A stretch of DNA of 64,000 nucleotides from Bacteroidetes bacterium UBA7662 (GTDB taxonomy: Bacteria > Bacteroidota > Bacteroidia > UBA7662): assembly GCA_002483345.1 (NCBI GenBank), contig DLHS01000017.1, forward strand, positions 1 through 64,000, written 5' to 3'. Under the pieces are notes generated by a model. That model was not told where the DNA came from. It searched no databases and was given only the letters and a program-made list of their open reading frames with translations. Positions 33,844-42,422 of this stretch are shown in pieces; positions within the stretch are counted from its first letter, which is position 1; every line of letters starts with the position of its first letter. The position numbers and the translations under genes are program-made.

Positions 33844-33866
33844 TTATTTATAATTAATCTTAATAA
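33844..33866 (-). promoter_or_regulatory. Operator-like imperfect palindrome, AraC gene promoter
   Basis: The plus-strand sequence is TTATTTATA-N5-TCTTAATAA, with seven of nine arm positions complementary. It abuts the upstream edge of the proposed -7 box. It is the sister of the element at 26843-26865. Confidence 0.6.
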
Positions 33867-33920
33867 GAATAACACTGTGACTTTCCGGGATCGTGCTACT
33901 GCAGTAAAAAATTGAACCGG

Positions 33921-35768
33921 TTACCACCTGCCGGGTAAAATCACCAGTTGAATGAAATTTACTTCGAGCTGATCCAGAGAAAGAGTCGTCCCATCGCTCA
34001 TACCCAGGTTTTTCCCGGGGAACCAGCGCACGACAGTCCGCAGGTAAAAGGCCTGTAAGCGATCCGGACGGATATCCCAGCCGGCGGTTAATCCTGCCCG
34101 GAGCATATTGGCCTGACCTTCTGCCACGCTTTGTCCGTTCCGGCTGGTTGCTGCCGACCAGCGTTCCCAGCTTAACGCCGGTCCGAAAAAGGGCACAAAT
34201 CCGTGATAATCGCCTGTAAACCGATAAGCCTCCAGGGTTAGCGCCCGGCGTTGCAATTGCTGTTCAAAGCCGTATGCCGATAAACCCGATTGATAGCTCC
34301 GGTATACCGCGCTCAGCTGCACATCAGGTTTGTGCCAATAATAGCCCAGCATCAGTTCAGGAAAAATATTACCGATTTTATGCTGGGTAAGTCCGGGATA
34401 GTTGGCAGCCAGCTCCGGCGAGGCTTTCAGAAAAAAAGCTACCGAAGGTCCGATACCCACCGTAAGACCATTCAGCCTGCCCATTTTCGCCAGCGTATCC
34501 GTTAACCGGGCGGTTCTGCCGTTCAGCCAGTTCTTTTCGGCACTCAGCGTGGTTTCAAGCATGTATTTATACCCTACCCTGAACCCCATCTGAGGCAATT
34601 GTACCGAACGGCCGGCAGCGTTTTCAAAAGGGTAATCGATGGTATTCCAGTGGGTATAGCTAATGCCGAGATCAAACAAATGTGACCCCCTGTTAAAATA
34701 TACCCCTGCGGATAAAGGCAGGCGATGTGTCTTTTTATCGGCTCCGTCACCGGCACTGAACACCAATGCGCGGTGCGAAAATCCGGCGTAAGGGCGGATT
34801 TTACTTTGCTCGATGCGCCAGGGGAAAAAGCGGAAACCGGACTCCACCCGTTCCCGGTAACCCTGGCTTTGCTGTTGCCAGACCGGGAAAGCGATGAAAA
34901 AATCGGCATGCCCCCAGAAGTGGGTTCCGCCTACAATCAATCTCGTCATACTTTGAGCGGGCAATCCTGTATTGGCCCAACTGCCATCGGTCTGCTGCGC
35001 CCAACTCCTGGTATTGCCGGCAGGCAGCACGCCGAAATCGGTCCCGAGATTCAGCTGTGCGAAACGATGCCGGGTTTTACCCCCTTCTACATAAGGCTGT
35101 GCCAGCAAGGGCTGCGCGGCCAACAGCAGGCACAGCGCACCGATGATCAAGGCAGGCTTCGGATTTTTGGACGTAAGTCGGATGTTCCAGTACACAATCA
35201 GCGGGCTCAACACCAGGGTAGGACCGATCCACTGCCACCAGTAACCATCGGTATTCACAATGACAAAGGCCGTGATAACCGCGATAAAAGCCCCCAGCAT
35301 CATGCCCAGATGCCTGCGCAGCCAGGCTTTGGGTGGCAGGGCCTTCCCGCGCCAGAGCGTGAGGTAAGTACGCAGATCATTCAGCACCAGACCCGCCTGT
35401 ATGCCTCCGAAAACCCACAACACCAATTCGCCCTGCATCAGCATAGCCACCCCGTTGACCGCACCGGCCAGCCATACCAGCAAATCAAGTCCGGTAGGCC
35501 GCAGGCTTTTGTCCTGTACCGAGCGGAACCCGGCATAGGTCTGATAAAAAGTAAATACCCCGATCAGCAGTAAAAAGGTGTTCGGTTTCAGCGCAGCCAT
35601 CAGGATGGCGGTAACAGCCACCAGCAAGGTGCTGACAAAAAACACCCGGCCGGCTTTGGGGTGGTTAGGCGTGAATTTACGCAGCAGCAAGGCCGTCAGG
35701 CCGCTGAGGAGGGCAACGCCCCCGGCCAGGATGTGGATGAAAAGGGCGGATTGGTAAAGGGTTTGCAT
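33921..35768 (-). CDS. Fusion of a seven-helix inner-membrane domain with an outer-membrane-type beta barrel
   Basis: One uninterrupted frame of about 615 residues encodes two proteins of different cell compartments. Residues 1 to about 215 form a DUF2306-like inner-membrane domain with roughly seven helices (MQTLYQSALFIHILAGG at the start). At about residues 225-245 there is a hydrophobic stretch ending PLLAQPY that looks exactly like a secretory signal peptide. The rest is a beta-rich, aromatic, porin-like sequence ending in ILPGRW. No stop or frame change separates them. Cleavage after LLAQ, or separate initiation at an in-frame TTG in this stretch, could yield two proteins. ATG 35768 is the likely start. 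Confidence 0.68.
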   Translation of the reverse strand: MQTLYQSALFIHILAGGVALLSGLTALLLRKFTPNHPKAGRVFFVSTLLVAVTAILMAALKPNTFLLLIGVFTFYQTYAGFRSVQDKSLRPTGLDLLVWLAGAVNGVAMLMQGELVLWVFGGIQAGLVLNDLRTYLTLWRGKALPPKAWLRRHLGMMLGAFIAVITAFVIVNTDGYWWQWIGPTLVLSPLIVYWNIRLTSKNPKPALIIGALCLLLAAQPLLAQPYVEGGKTRHRFAQLNLGTDFGVLPAGNTRSWAQQTDGSWANTGLPAQSMTRLIVGGTHFWGHADFFIAFPVWQQQSQGYRERVESGFRFFPWRIEQSKIRPYAGFSHRALVFSAGDGADKKTHRLPLSAGVYFNRGSHLFDLGISYTHWNTIDYPFENAAGRSVQLPQMGFRVGYKYMLETTLSAEKNWLNGRTARLTDTLAKMGRLNGLTVGIGPSVAFFLKASPELAANYPGLTQHKIGNIFPELMLGYYWHKPDVQLSAVYRSYQSGLSAYGFEQQLQRRALTLEAYRFTGDYHGFVPFFGPALSWERWSAATSRNGQSVAEGQANMLRAGLTAGWDIRPDRLQAFYLRTVVRWFPGKNLGMSDGTTLSLDQLEVNFIQLVILPGRW

Positions 35769-35847
35769 GGCAGCATAATTTGTCCAAAACAACTGTATCC
35801 CTGGCACAACACGCCCTTTAAAGGGGCAAAACGTAGGTTTTGGGACA

Positions 35848-35893
35848 AACGGGAAGGTTCAGGGGTGAACGGTAAAATGGCAGGGGTGAACGG
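35848..35893. promoter_or_regulatory. Three phased repeats resembling LytTR binding sites
   Basis: AACGG occurs at 35848, 35868 and 35889, spaced 20 and 21 bases. The last two copies are part of a longer direct repeat, CAGGGGTGAACGG. On the minus strand they read as CCGTTCAC, close to the LytTR/AlgR half-site and at the two-helical-turn spacing such regulators need. They lie in the 202-base region between the fusion gene and the next gene. Confidence 0.5.
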
Positions 35894-35970
35894 GAAGGAT
35901 TATATATCTGTATGGTATTCTGTTACAGAATGATTATATTTAAATTGATGCTATCCAATATTCAGAAGAG

Positions 35971-37431
35971 ATGAAAAGTAAGTTGGTAAATGCTGTACTA
36001 ATCTGCCTGGGAATGTATACGCCGCTGCACCTGAAATCTCAGGTTGTTTTTCCTGATGAAACTGCTATCTGGCACTACAAGGATTCCGAACTCCGGATTC
36101 GCTCTTTTCATATAAAGCAAAAATCACCTGTCTCCGGAACAAATGACAGCCTGTATATAAGTTCTCAAGACTTTGTAGAAACTGGTGATTTCCAGTTCTT
36201 TGCCAAAACTGGAAAACTTAGCACGGGTTTTCCGTTGGGAAACGAGCTTATCAGACATACTTCAGGGTACTGGAGTTCAACATTAAGTGATTCTACACCG
36301 CTAGTTTGGTGGTTTGAGCATCCAGACAGCACAAGCTGGATAGTATATGCCGATAGTCTTACCCAAATTCATTGTGTTTATCTTGGCAATCAGCAGGTAA
36401 ATCACTTTTCTCGCCAATTGAGTATTAAAGCATTCAGGCTTGAAATAAATGGCCCAGACTTCCCTTGGCTACACAATCAGCTCATCTGGTTATCGGATTA
36501 TGGAATATTGAGATCGCCAGATTTGCGACGCTATCCAGAAAAGATGCTTCAATTGAGGCTCGCGGGATATCAATCTGCACATGAAACTGTAGGAATCAGC
36601 TTCAATGATTCTACTTTCGCACCACAAAAAATTCAGGATACCCTTGCCTATCTTGAACATACAATAATCCCGCCCAATAGCTACACAAAATATCGAATTC
36701 ACTATCTATATACCTCTTTAGGAAGTACAACAACCATTAAGAAATGGGTAACCGATGTTATTGAGTATACAAGGAATTCACAAGGCGAGTATGGAAACCC
36801 GACCTATCTGTACAATCAGAATCTCCTGTTACCAAATGTCCCTGTTCAAAATGGTTTGATTCCGACACTTTCAGGAGGTTTTATTTATCTTGTATACGAC
36901 AGCCTCCATCTCGAGAACAACCCGGACGTTTCAAACTATCGAACCGGCGTGATTGCATATGGCGGAAATCCACAGTATTACAGCTATGCCTGTAACGGTT
37001 CATCTGTATCCACCGGTCATTACTCAATTAGCTGGCGGTCAAATTGGGGATACACCTCGTTTGTGAACTCTGAAAAAACCGGGAATAATTACTGTTACAA
37101 CAGAACCGTTGAGAGTTGCATTTTCATGAATCTGAGTGGAAGAAGGTTATGGGAACCCCTCCCCCTTTCCTTGGACCCTACACCAGAGAATAACCCTATT
37201 TCCATTTATCCTAACCCTGTTCTCGACAAACTTCATCTGAATATAGATCCAGTTGAAGTACCCCAGATGTATACTCTGGTACTGCTTAACGCATTTGGGA
37301 AACAAGTCTATAGACAAAGCCTTGCGTTGCCATACGTAGTCGAAATGGGAACTTTCCCGAATGGTCTCTACGTGTTAAGCCTTGAGGATTCCCACGGGTA
37401 CAAAATCATCAGGAAACTGCTTAAAAACTAG
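35971..37431 (+). CDS. Secreted protein with T9SS type A sorting domain, unknown function
   Basis: This 486-residue protein has an N-terminal signal peptide (MKSKLVNAVLICLGMYTPL) and a C-terminal type A sorting domain (SIYPNPVLDKLHLNI; ending KIIRKLLKN). The middle 380 residues have no recognisable motif. They are rich in Ser, Thr, Tyr and Asn and probably beta-structured. The protein should be exported and surface-attached by T9SS. The gene is clearly more AT-rich than the flanking genes, hinting at recent acquisition or relaxed constraint. Confidence 0.75.
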   Translation: MKSKLVNAVLICLGMYTPLHLKSQVVFPDETAIWHYKDSELRIRSFHIKQKSPVSGTNDSLYISSQDFVETGDFQFFAKTGKLSTGFPLGNELIRHTSGYWSSTLSDSTPLVWWFEHPDSTSWIVYADSLTQIHCVYLGNQQVNHFSRQLSIKAFRLEINGPDFPWLHNQLIWLSDYGILRSPDLRRYPEKMLQLRLAGYQSAHETVGISFNDSTFAPQKIQDTLAYLEHTIIPPNSYTKYRIHYLYTSLGSTTTIKKWVTDVIEYTRNSQGEYGNPTYLYNQNLLLPNVPVQNGLIPTLSGGFIYLVYDSLHLENNPDVSNYRTGVIAYGGNPQYYSYACNGSSVSTGHYSISWRSNWGYTSFVNSEKTGNNYCYNRTVESCIFMNLSGRRLWEPLPLSLDPTPENNPISIYPNPVLDKLHLNIDPVEVPQMYTLVLLNAFGKQVYRQSLALPYVVEMGTFPNGLYVLSLEDSHGYKIIRKLLKN

Positions 37432-37537
37432 TTAATCTTCGAAAGACTTGGTTTCATGATTATTCAGATATTCAGATTAACAGACCTAGTAAGTTTGGAA
37501 TAAAATGACAATCCTGGGATATATTGCTCCAGAGAAA

Positions 37538-38398
37538 CTAAATATTAAATTGATGTTTTAAGGACTGGTACAGGCTTCGTGATACTGGAACCAACGCATC
37601 TGAATATTGCAGATGCAACCTGTACCCCTGCGCATTCCCGCTGAAGCGGGTGACATAATTTTTATTTACCAGATAACTCTTGTGACATCGCCAGAACTGG
37701 GGGTGCCCCGCCAGTTCAGCTTCGACCCGTTTGAGGGTGGTACGGAGTAACGTTTTTTGCAACTGATTACCTTGCTGATAAACAACTTCCACATAATTAT
37801 CTGCCGCCTGGAAGTAGAGCAGCTGATGCGCACTGATGTGTAAGTCTTCTCCCTGATTATCGGAGTGCAGGGTCAGGGTAGCCTCATCCGGTACGGGCTG
37901 CCGGGTTTCGGGATGGAGCTGTTCGTTGAGCCGAAGTGAGGCCCTGCTGTACTGTCGTTCAAGCCTGAACTGATTTAAAAGCGCGCTCACCGCCACCGGG
38001 AAAAGTCCGATGGAGAGCGTATAAAGCTCAAAGCGAAGCAAGCCGTGCAATTCAATGACCCCATCGAAAACCCACATGGTAAAAACAGCATTGCCGAGAC
38101 CAATCAAAGCAACATTGACCAGGGTCCAGAAAATCTGGTGACCGGTGGTCCAGGCGCTTTCCCGAAACAAACCCGGCAGCAGGGGAACCAGCACGATGTT
38201 CAGCAGCACCATAATGACCAAACAAACCAACCCATACCCGGCCGTAAGCAGGTAAAGGTTCATTCCGGCCTCATGCAAGCCGAACGGCTTAAAAACCGAC
38301 AGAAACAAAAAGACGAAAACGCTGAAAAGAATGCTCATCCGCCAGCGGGCTGCGCGTGATTCCAGTAAGGGGTAGGGCTTTTCAAGCAGTTTAAGCAT
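37538..38398 (-). CDS. Membrane-anchored LytTR family transcriptional regulator
   Basis: The protein has 286 residues, with four membrane segments in about residues 22-145 and a LytTR DNA-binding domain in about residues 175-286 (LYFQAADNYVEVVYQ; FWRCHKSYLVNKNYV; LVPVSRSLYQ). It has no receiver domain, so it is not a classical response regulator; the signal is probably sensed through the membrane part. LytTR proteins bind direct repeats about 21-22 bases apart, and such repeats lie 1.6 kb away upstream of the fusion gene. The gene appears monocistronic and leaderless. Confidence 0.88.
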   Translation of the reverse strand: MLKLLEKPYPLLESRAARWRMSILFSVFVFLFLSVFKPFGLHEAGMNLYLLTAGYGLVCLVIMVLLNIVLVPLLPGLFRESAWTTGHQIFWTLVNVALIGLGNAVFTMWVFDGVIELHGLLRFELYTLSIGLFPVAVSALLNQFRLERQYSRASLRLNEQLHPETRQPVPDEATLTLHSDNQGEDLHISAHQLLYFQAADNYVEVVYQQGNQLQKTLLRTTLKRVEAELAGHPQFWRCHKSYLVNKNYVTRFSGNAQGYRLHLQYSDALVPVSRSLYQSLKHQFNI

Positions 38399-38400
38399 GG

Positions 38401-38408
38401 CAAAACTA
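38401..38408 (-). promoter_or_regulatory. -7 box (TAGTTTTG) of the LytTR gene
   Basis: On the minus strand the exact TAnnTTTG box ends two bases before the ATG, implying a leaderless transcript. Confidence 0.5.
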
Positions 38409-38542
38409 AACTACTAAACAAAGTAGCTTGCAGGATAACTTCTCCAAATTTAAAGCGACTGATGTACCTGACAGCGTCATCATTTTACATCTTTGGTATC
38501 TGATAACAAACCATCGGCTGCATCAGCATTACCAGTCTGCCC

Positions 38543-39472
38543 ATGACCAAAATCAAACGCCTCATCGCCCTCCTCCTCTATCTCCAGCAAAAAAGGAGAA
38601 CCACGGCTGAGGAGGCTGCCAGCCACTTTGGTGTGAGCCAACGCACCATCTACCGTGATATGCAGTTGCTGCATGAGGCCGGTTTGCCGTTGCAGGCCGA
38701 GGCAGGCGTGGGTTACCGGCTGGGGGAGGAAAAACAACTGGCACCGGTCACCTTCAGTCGCGAACAGGCGCTGGCACTCTTCGCTGCCCGGACCCTGGCA
38801 GGCCACAAAACCAGCGACGCCACCCTCCGTCACCTGGATGATGCCCTGGCCAAAGTAAAAGAAGCTGCCCGCTCCACCGACCAGGAACTGCTCAGGGATT
38901 TAGACGAACGTACCCTCAGCCTGGGCCGCTTGCCAGCCGAAAGGCGGCACACCGCCTACCGATTCCTCAGTGAAATACAACTCGCCCTGGCAGCTAAACA
39001 ACTGCTCGAAATAGACTACCTCCGGGCCGACGGAACAGCAAGCAGCCGGTTAATCGAACCCCATGGCCTCTTCTTCAACCAGCAATGGCACCTCGTGGCC
39101 TGGTGCCGGATGCGGAAAGGATTACGCGATTTCCGCATCGACCGCATCCGCCAGCTAAAAACAGGCGGGGACTTTAAACCAAGAACCGGCCTGCCTGATC
39201 TGCAAACCTTTCTGGAAGAACAACTCGCCATGGTGAAGCTGGATACCTATGTCATCCGCTTTAAAAAGGAAGTGGCGCTGGTACTCGCCGAAACCAAGTA
39301 CTACTTTGGCTGGACCCATGAAACAGAAACCGACGACGGCTGGATAGAAATGCACTTCCGCAACGATTCCGTCGATTATATGGGCCGTTGGTGTATGTAC
39401 TGGCTACCGAAGGTGAAACCCGTTTCACCACCGGAACTGATAGCTTTTATACGACGTCAGCTTCAGGGGTAA
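38543..39472 (+). CDS. YafY/WYL-domain transcriptional regulator
   Basis: This 309-residue protein has an N-terminal HTH_11-type winged helix (residues 4-60, TAEEAASHFGVSQRTIYRDM) and a WYL domain (about residues 140-215, EIDYLRADGTASSRLIEPHGLF and DFRIDRIRQL) followed by a WCX-like region. WYL regulators sense ligands or nucleic acid and often control stress or DNA-repair genes. It lies directly upstream of a GyrI-like and an AlkC gene, with a perfect palindrome in between, and is the obvious candidate to bind it. Confidence 0.92.
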   Translation: MTKIKRLIALLLYLQQKRRTTAEEAASHFGVSQRTIYRDMQLLHEAGLPLQAEAGVGYRLGEEKQLAPVTFSREQALALFAARTLAGHKTSDATLRHLDDALAKVKEAARSTDQELLRDLDERTLSLGRLPAERRHTAYRFLSEIQLALAAKQLLEIDYLRADGTASSRLIEPHGLFFNQQWHLVAWCRMRKGLRDFRIDRIRQLKTGGDFKPRTGLPDLQTFLEEQLAMVKLDTYVIRFKKEVALVLAETKYYFGWTHETETDDGWIEMHFRNDSVDYMGRWCMYWLPKVKPVSPPELIAFIRRQLQG

Positions 39473-39490
39473 TTTTTCAGAAACAGTAAA

Positions 39491-39518
39491 ACATACTGAC
39501 AACATATTGTCAGTATGT
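39491..39518. promoter_or_regulatory. Perfect inverted repeat, likely operator
   Basis: Twelve-base arms, ACATACTGACAA and its exact complement TTGTCAGTATGT, are separated by CATA. The element lies 18 bases after the WYL regulator stop and 32 bases before the GyrI-like start, where a promoter is expected. There is no T-run, so an operator fits better than a terminator. Confidence 0.72.
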
Positions 39519-39550
39519 TGGCGGAATTTTGGGGTACTAAATCAACACTC

Positions 39551-40006
39551 ATGCAAATCAAAACCCAACCAGCCCTTAACTTTTTGTGTGTCCGTTTCGA
39601 GACCACTGTTGCTACCATGATGGAAAAGGCCGCGCCCTATGTGCCGCAACTGCTGCAGGAAATCCTCGACCAGAAACTCCGGCTCTGCGGTCCGGTTTAC
39701 TGGAATTACTTCGGCTTTGAAGGGGATGAAAGCAAGCCGTTTGACCTGGAAGTTGCCATTCCGGTTAACGCGGTTACGGGCGATTACCACGGTCGTTTCA
39801 GCTACAGGCGCTCGGAACCATTTCGCTGTGTGGAAGCGGTTCACGAGGGTACCTGGGCATCGATACCCGAAACTTATGGTAAATTATTTGCCTTTATCGG
39901 CCAGAACAGGCTTATTCCAACCGGAGAGAACCGGGAATGTTATATAAATGCCGATTTTGAGTTCCCCGAAGCCAACCAAACCATCATCCGTATCGGGATA
40001 CAGTAA
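39551..40006 (+). CDS. GyrI-like (AraC effector-binding) domain protein
   Basis: This protein of about 151 residues consists of a stand-alone GyrI-like small-molecule-binding domain (strands and helices from MQIKTQPALNFLCVRFE to QTIIRIGIQ). Such proteins can bind drugs, and E. coli GyrI (SbmC) inhibits gyrase. Some relatives hydrolyse toxic cyclopropanes. The specific ligand is unknown. ATG 39551 is preferred because the earlier ATG at 39515 lies inside the operator palindrome. The stop shares one base with the AlkC start, so the two are translationally coupled. Confidence 0.82.
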   Translation: MQIKTQPALNFLCVRFETTVATMMEKAAPYVPQLLQEILDQKLRLCGPVYWNYFGFEGDESKPFDLEVAIPVNAVTGDYHGRFSYRRSEPFRCVEAVHEGTWASIPETYGKLFAFIGQNRLIPTGENRECYINADFEFPEANQTIIRIGIQ

Positions 40007-41091
40007 TGGCAGATTTACTCAAAGACATGTACAACCCGGCGTTGGTAGCGAAACTTTCTGCTGCCTGCGCAGGTGTTGACCCCTTGTTTAATACGGAAGC
40101 CTTCACCCGCGATGTATTCGATGCCACCTGGCCGCAACGGGAACTCAAACAGCGGATGCGGCATCTGACCGAACAACTCCAGCGGCACCTGAGTGGTGAT
40201 TATGCACAGCAACTGGCTAGTTTATATAAAATATCGGTGGGTTTCGGAGGTTTTACCGCCATTCTTTTCTCCGATTTTGTCGCGGTTTTTGGCACCGGAC
40301 AGCCCGACTTGTCGATTCCGGCCCTGGCACATTTCACCATGCTGTGCTCCAGTGAATTTGCGGTAAGGCCATACCTCATCCAATATCCTGAACGCATGCT
40401 GGCGCAGCACCTCTCCTGGGCCGACAGCGACAACCACCACCTCCGCCGGCTGGCGAGTGAAGGTATCCGCCCACGGCTGCCGTGGGGGCAGGATGTTCCC
40501 TGGATTAAAAAAGACCCGGCACTGGTTCTGCCGGTACTCGAAAAGCTCAAAAACGACCCTTCGGAATACGTCCGGCGCTCGGTGGCCAACAACCTCAACG
40601 ACATCTCCAAAATCAACCCTGAACTGGTACTGGAAGTCGCCCGGCGCTGGAAAGGCAGCGCTCCCGAAACCGACAAGCTCCTGAAGCACGCCCTGCGGGG
40701 TTTGCTGAAAAAGGGAAATGCTGAAGCGCTGGCTTTGTTCGGCTTTGAGGAAGTGTTGTATGAAGTTGAAAACTTCGGGCTGGATAAGACAGAAGTAAGA
40801 CTCGGCGAAAAACTGGGCTTTGAAATCGTACTTAGACATACCGGCAAAAAACCCGCCTTGTACCGCCTCGAATATGTAATCCACTACCGTAAAGCCAATG
40901 GCAAAACAAGTCCCAAGGTGTTTCAGATATCGGAGAAGATGGTAAATACTGGTGAAAGCCTGAAAATCCGCCGTAACCACGCGTTTGCAGACCTCACCAC
41001 AAGGAAACATTATGCAGGCGAACATCACCTGGCCATTCACCTGAACGGCACGGCTATCTCGCAGGCATCTTTTGAATTGCTTGTTCCATGA
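40006..41091 (+). CDS. AlkC-type DNA alkylation repair glycosylase with Ig-like C-terminal domain
   Basis: The protein has 361 residues. About residues 1-245 are HEAT-like helical repeats of the AlkC/AlkD DNA glycosylase superfamily, which excise alkylated bases such as 3-methyladenine or 3-methylcytosine. Recognisable segments are HLRRLASEGIRPRLPW and YVRRSVANNLNDISK. Residues of about 255-361 form a beta-rich domain that fits the Ig-like extension of the AlkC branch. It should act on DNA in the cytosol. It is coupled to the GyrI-like gene, which suggests a joint response to toxic electrophiles or drugs. Confidence 0.9.
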   Translation: MADLLKDMYNPALVAKLSAACAGVDPLFNTEAFTRDVFDATWPQRELKQRMRHLTEQLQRHLSGDYAQQLASLYKISVGFGGFTAILFSDFVAVFGTGQPDLSIPALAHFTMLCSSEFAVRPYLIQYPERMLAQHLSWADSDNHHLRRLASEGIRPRLPWGQDVPWIKKDPALVLPVLEKLKNDPSEYVRRSVANNLNDISKINPELVLEVARRWKGSAPETDKLLKHALRGLLKKGNAEALALFGFEEVLYEVENFGLDKTEVRLGEKLGFEIVLRHTGKKPALYRLEYVIHYRKANGKTSPKVFQISEKMVNTGESLKIRRNHAFADLTTRKHYAGEHHLAIHLNGTAISQASFELLVP

Positions 41092-41116
41092 ACCCGTCAC
41101 CCCTTAAACTGAGGTC

Positions 41117-41839
41117 ATGAACAGGGTAGCAAAATCAACTCCACCAAAAGAAAGTGGTTTTCTTTTCATAAGCGGCGCCGGTCTCGGCAGTCCTGTCTGG
41201 CAAGAACTCTCCCCCTTGCTGGAAGGGCCTTTACGGATTGCAGAAAAACCACCCTACAGCAAGGGTAAAGGAGTGAATTTCACTGAATATGTGGACAATA
41301 TTGTCCACCAGGCGGCAGCATGGGAAGCAGAGAGCATCATACTCGTAACTCACTCTATCGGCGGATGTATCGGGCTTTCGGTGGCTGAACGTTTAGGTCA
41401 GCGACTGCATGGTTTTGTTGCCATAGCAGCAGCTATTCCAAAGAAGGGTGGCTCCTTTCTCTCCACCCTGCCCCTTTTGCAGGGTTGGCTTACCAGGCTC
41501 ATCATGGGATTATCAGGCACCAAACCACCCGAAAAAATCATTGTGCAGGGCATGTGTAACGATTTAAATCCGACACAAATCAAACGTGTGGTGGAGGGTT
41601 TCAAACCGGAACCCATGGCTTTATACACCCAAAAATGCCATGCCCCTGTTCCGCTTGTCCCCAAACTTTACATCAAACTAAGCGACGATAAAAGTTATTC
41701 AACCGCACTCCAGGAAGCCAGTATTCGGATCTTGCAGCCTGACCGGGTAGAAATACTTGCATCTGGTCACCTGCCCATGCTCAGCCAGCCGGCAGCACTG
41801 GCAAAATTGCTGCTTGACTTCCGGTCTGCAATTGGCTGA
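41117..41839 (+). CDS. Alpha/beta hydrolase
   Basis: This 240-residue protein has an alpha/beta-hydrolase layout: an oxyanion-hole segment (ISGAGLGSPVW), a nucleophile elbow THSIGGCIG with the serine at about residue 76, and a C-terminal histidine in ASGHLPML. No signal peptide is present, so it acts in the cytosol. The substrate is unknown. It lies 25 bases after the AlkC gene and is probably co-transcribed with it. Confidence 0.85.
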   Translation: MNRVAKSTPPKESGFLFISGAGLGSPVWQELSPLLEGPLRIAEKPPYSKGKGVNFTEYVDNIVHQAAAWEAESIILVTHSIGGCIGLSVAERLGQRLHGFVAIAAAIPKKGGSFLSTLPLLQGWLTRLIMGLSGTKPPEKIIVQGMCNDLNPTQIKRVVEGFKPEPMALYTQKCHAPVPLVPKLYIKLSDDKSYSTALQEASIRILQPDRVEILASGHLPMLSQPAALAKLLLDFRSAIG

Positions 41840-41972
41840 CAGCCAGCGCACAAAGGCCAACAAAAGTTAATTTCAAAGCCCCGACCCCGCACATGGCCTC
41901 TTTTCCGCTTTTTGGAAGAAGCTTGACCGGCTACTGTTTTGAATTCTAGCGACAAGCATCGAAATTAGTAGC

Positions 41973-42422
41973 ATGTATGATCGTCACAAAGTCATTTCCC
42001 TGCTATCGCAGGCCATGGAAAATACTTCCCGAATTGTGCTGGCAGCAGATGAAGATGCCTTTTCAGCTGCCCGTACCCCTGGTAAGTGGTCGCGGAAGCT
42101 GATTCTGGGTCATTTGTGCGATTCAGCCCATAACAACCTGCGTCGTTTTACGGTAGGCAGCTACCAGGAAGGTGAGCACATAGTATACGACCCGGACGCC
42201 TGGGTAGCCATCAATGGTTATGAGGAGATGACCAAAGCGGAAGTACTGCACCTTTGGGTAATTCTTAACCGACAGATTTGCAGGGTACTTGAAAGGCTGG
42301 AAGACCGGCACATGGAACGCCAGCTTGATACCGGCAAAGGGAAAACCGAACTGCACACACTGGCCTGGCTGGCCGATGACTACTGGGCTCATATGCAGCA
42401 CCACCTGTCGCAGCTTACCTAA
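41973..42422 (+). CDS. DinB family protein
   Basis: This 149-residue protein is a four-helix-bundle DinB-like domain, with metal-ligand histidines in LILGHLCDSAHNN and DDYWAHMQHHL. The family includes thiol-dependent transferases such as bacillithiol S-transferase as well as damage-inducible proteins. The exact reaction cannot be told. It has its own 130-base upstream region and its last four bases overlap the convergent histidine kinase gene. Confidence 0.88.
   Translation: MYDRHKVISLLSQAMENTSRIVLAADEDAFSAARTPGKWSRKLILGHLCDSAHNNLRRFTVGSYQEGEHIVYDPDAWVAINGYEEMTKAEVLHLWVILNRQICRVLERLEDRHMERQLDTGKGKTELHTLAWLADDYWAHMQHHLSQLT

Noticed and set aside
39515..39550. ATG inside the palindrome as start of the GyrI-like gene
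   Set aside because: The extra 12 residues are encoded by the operator repeat and are not part of the GyrI-like fold.
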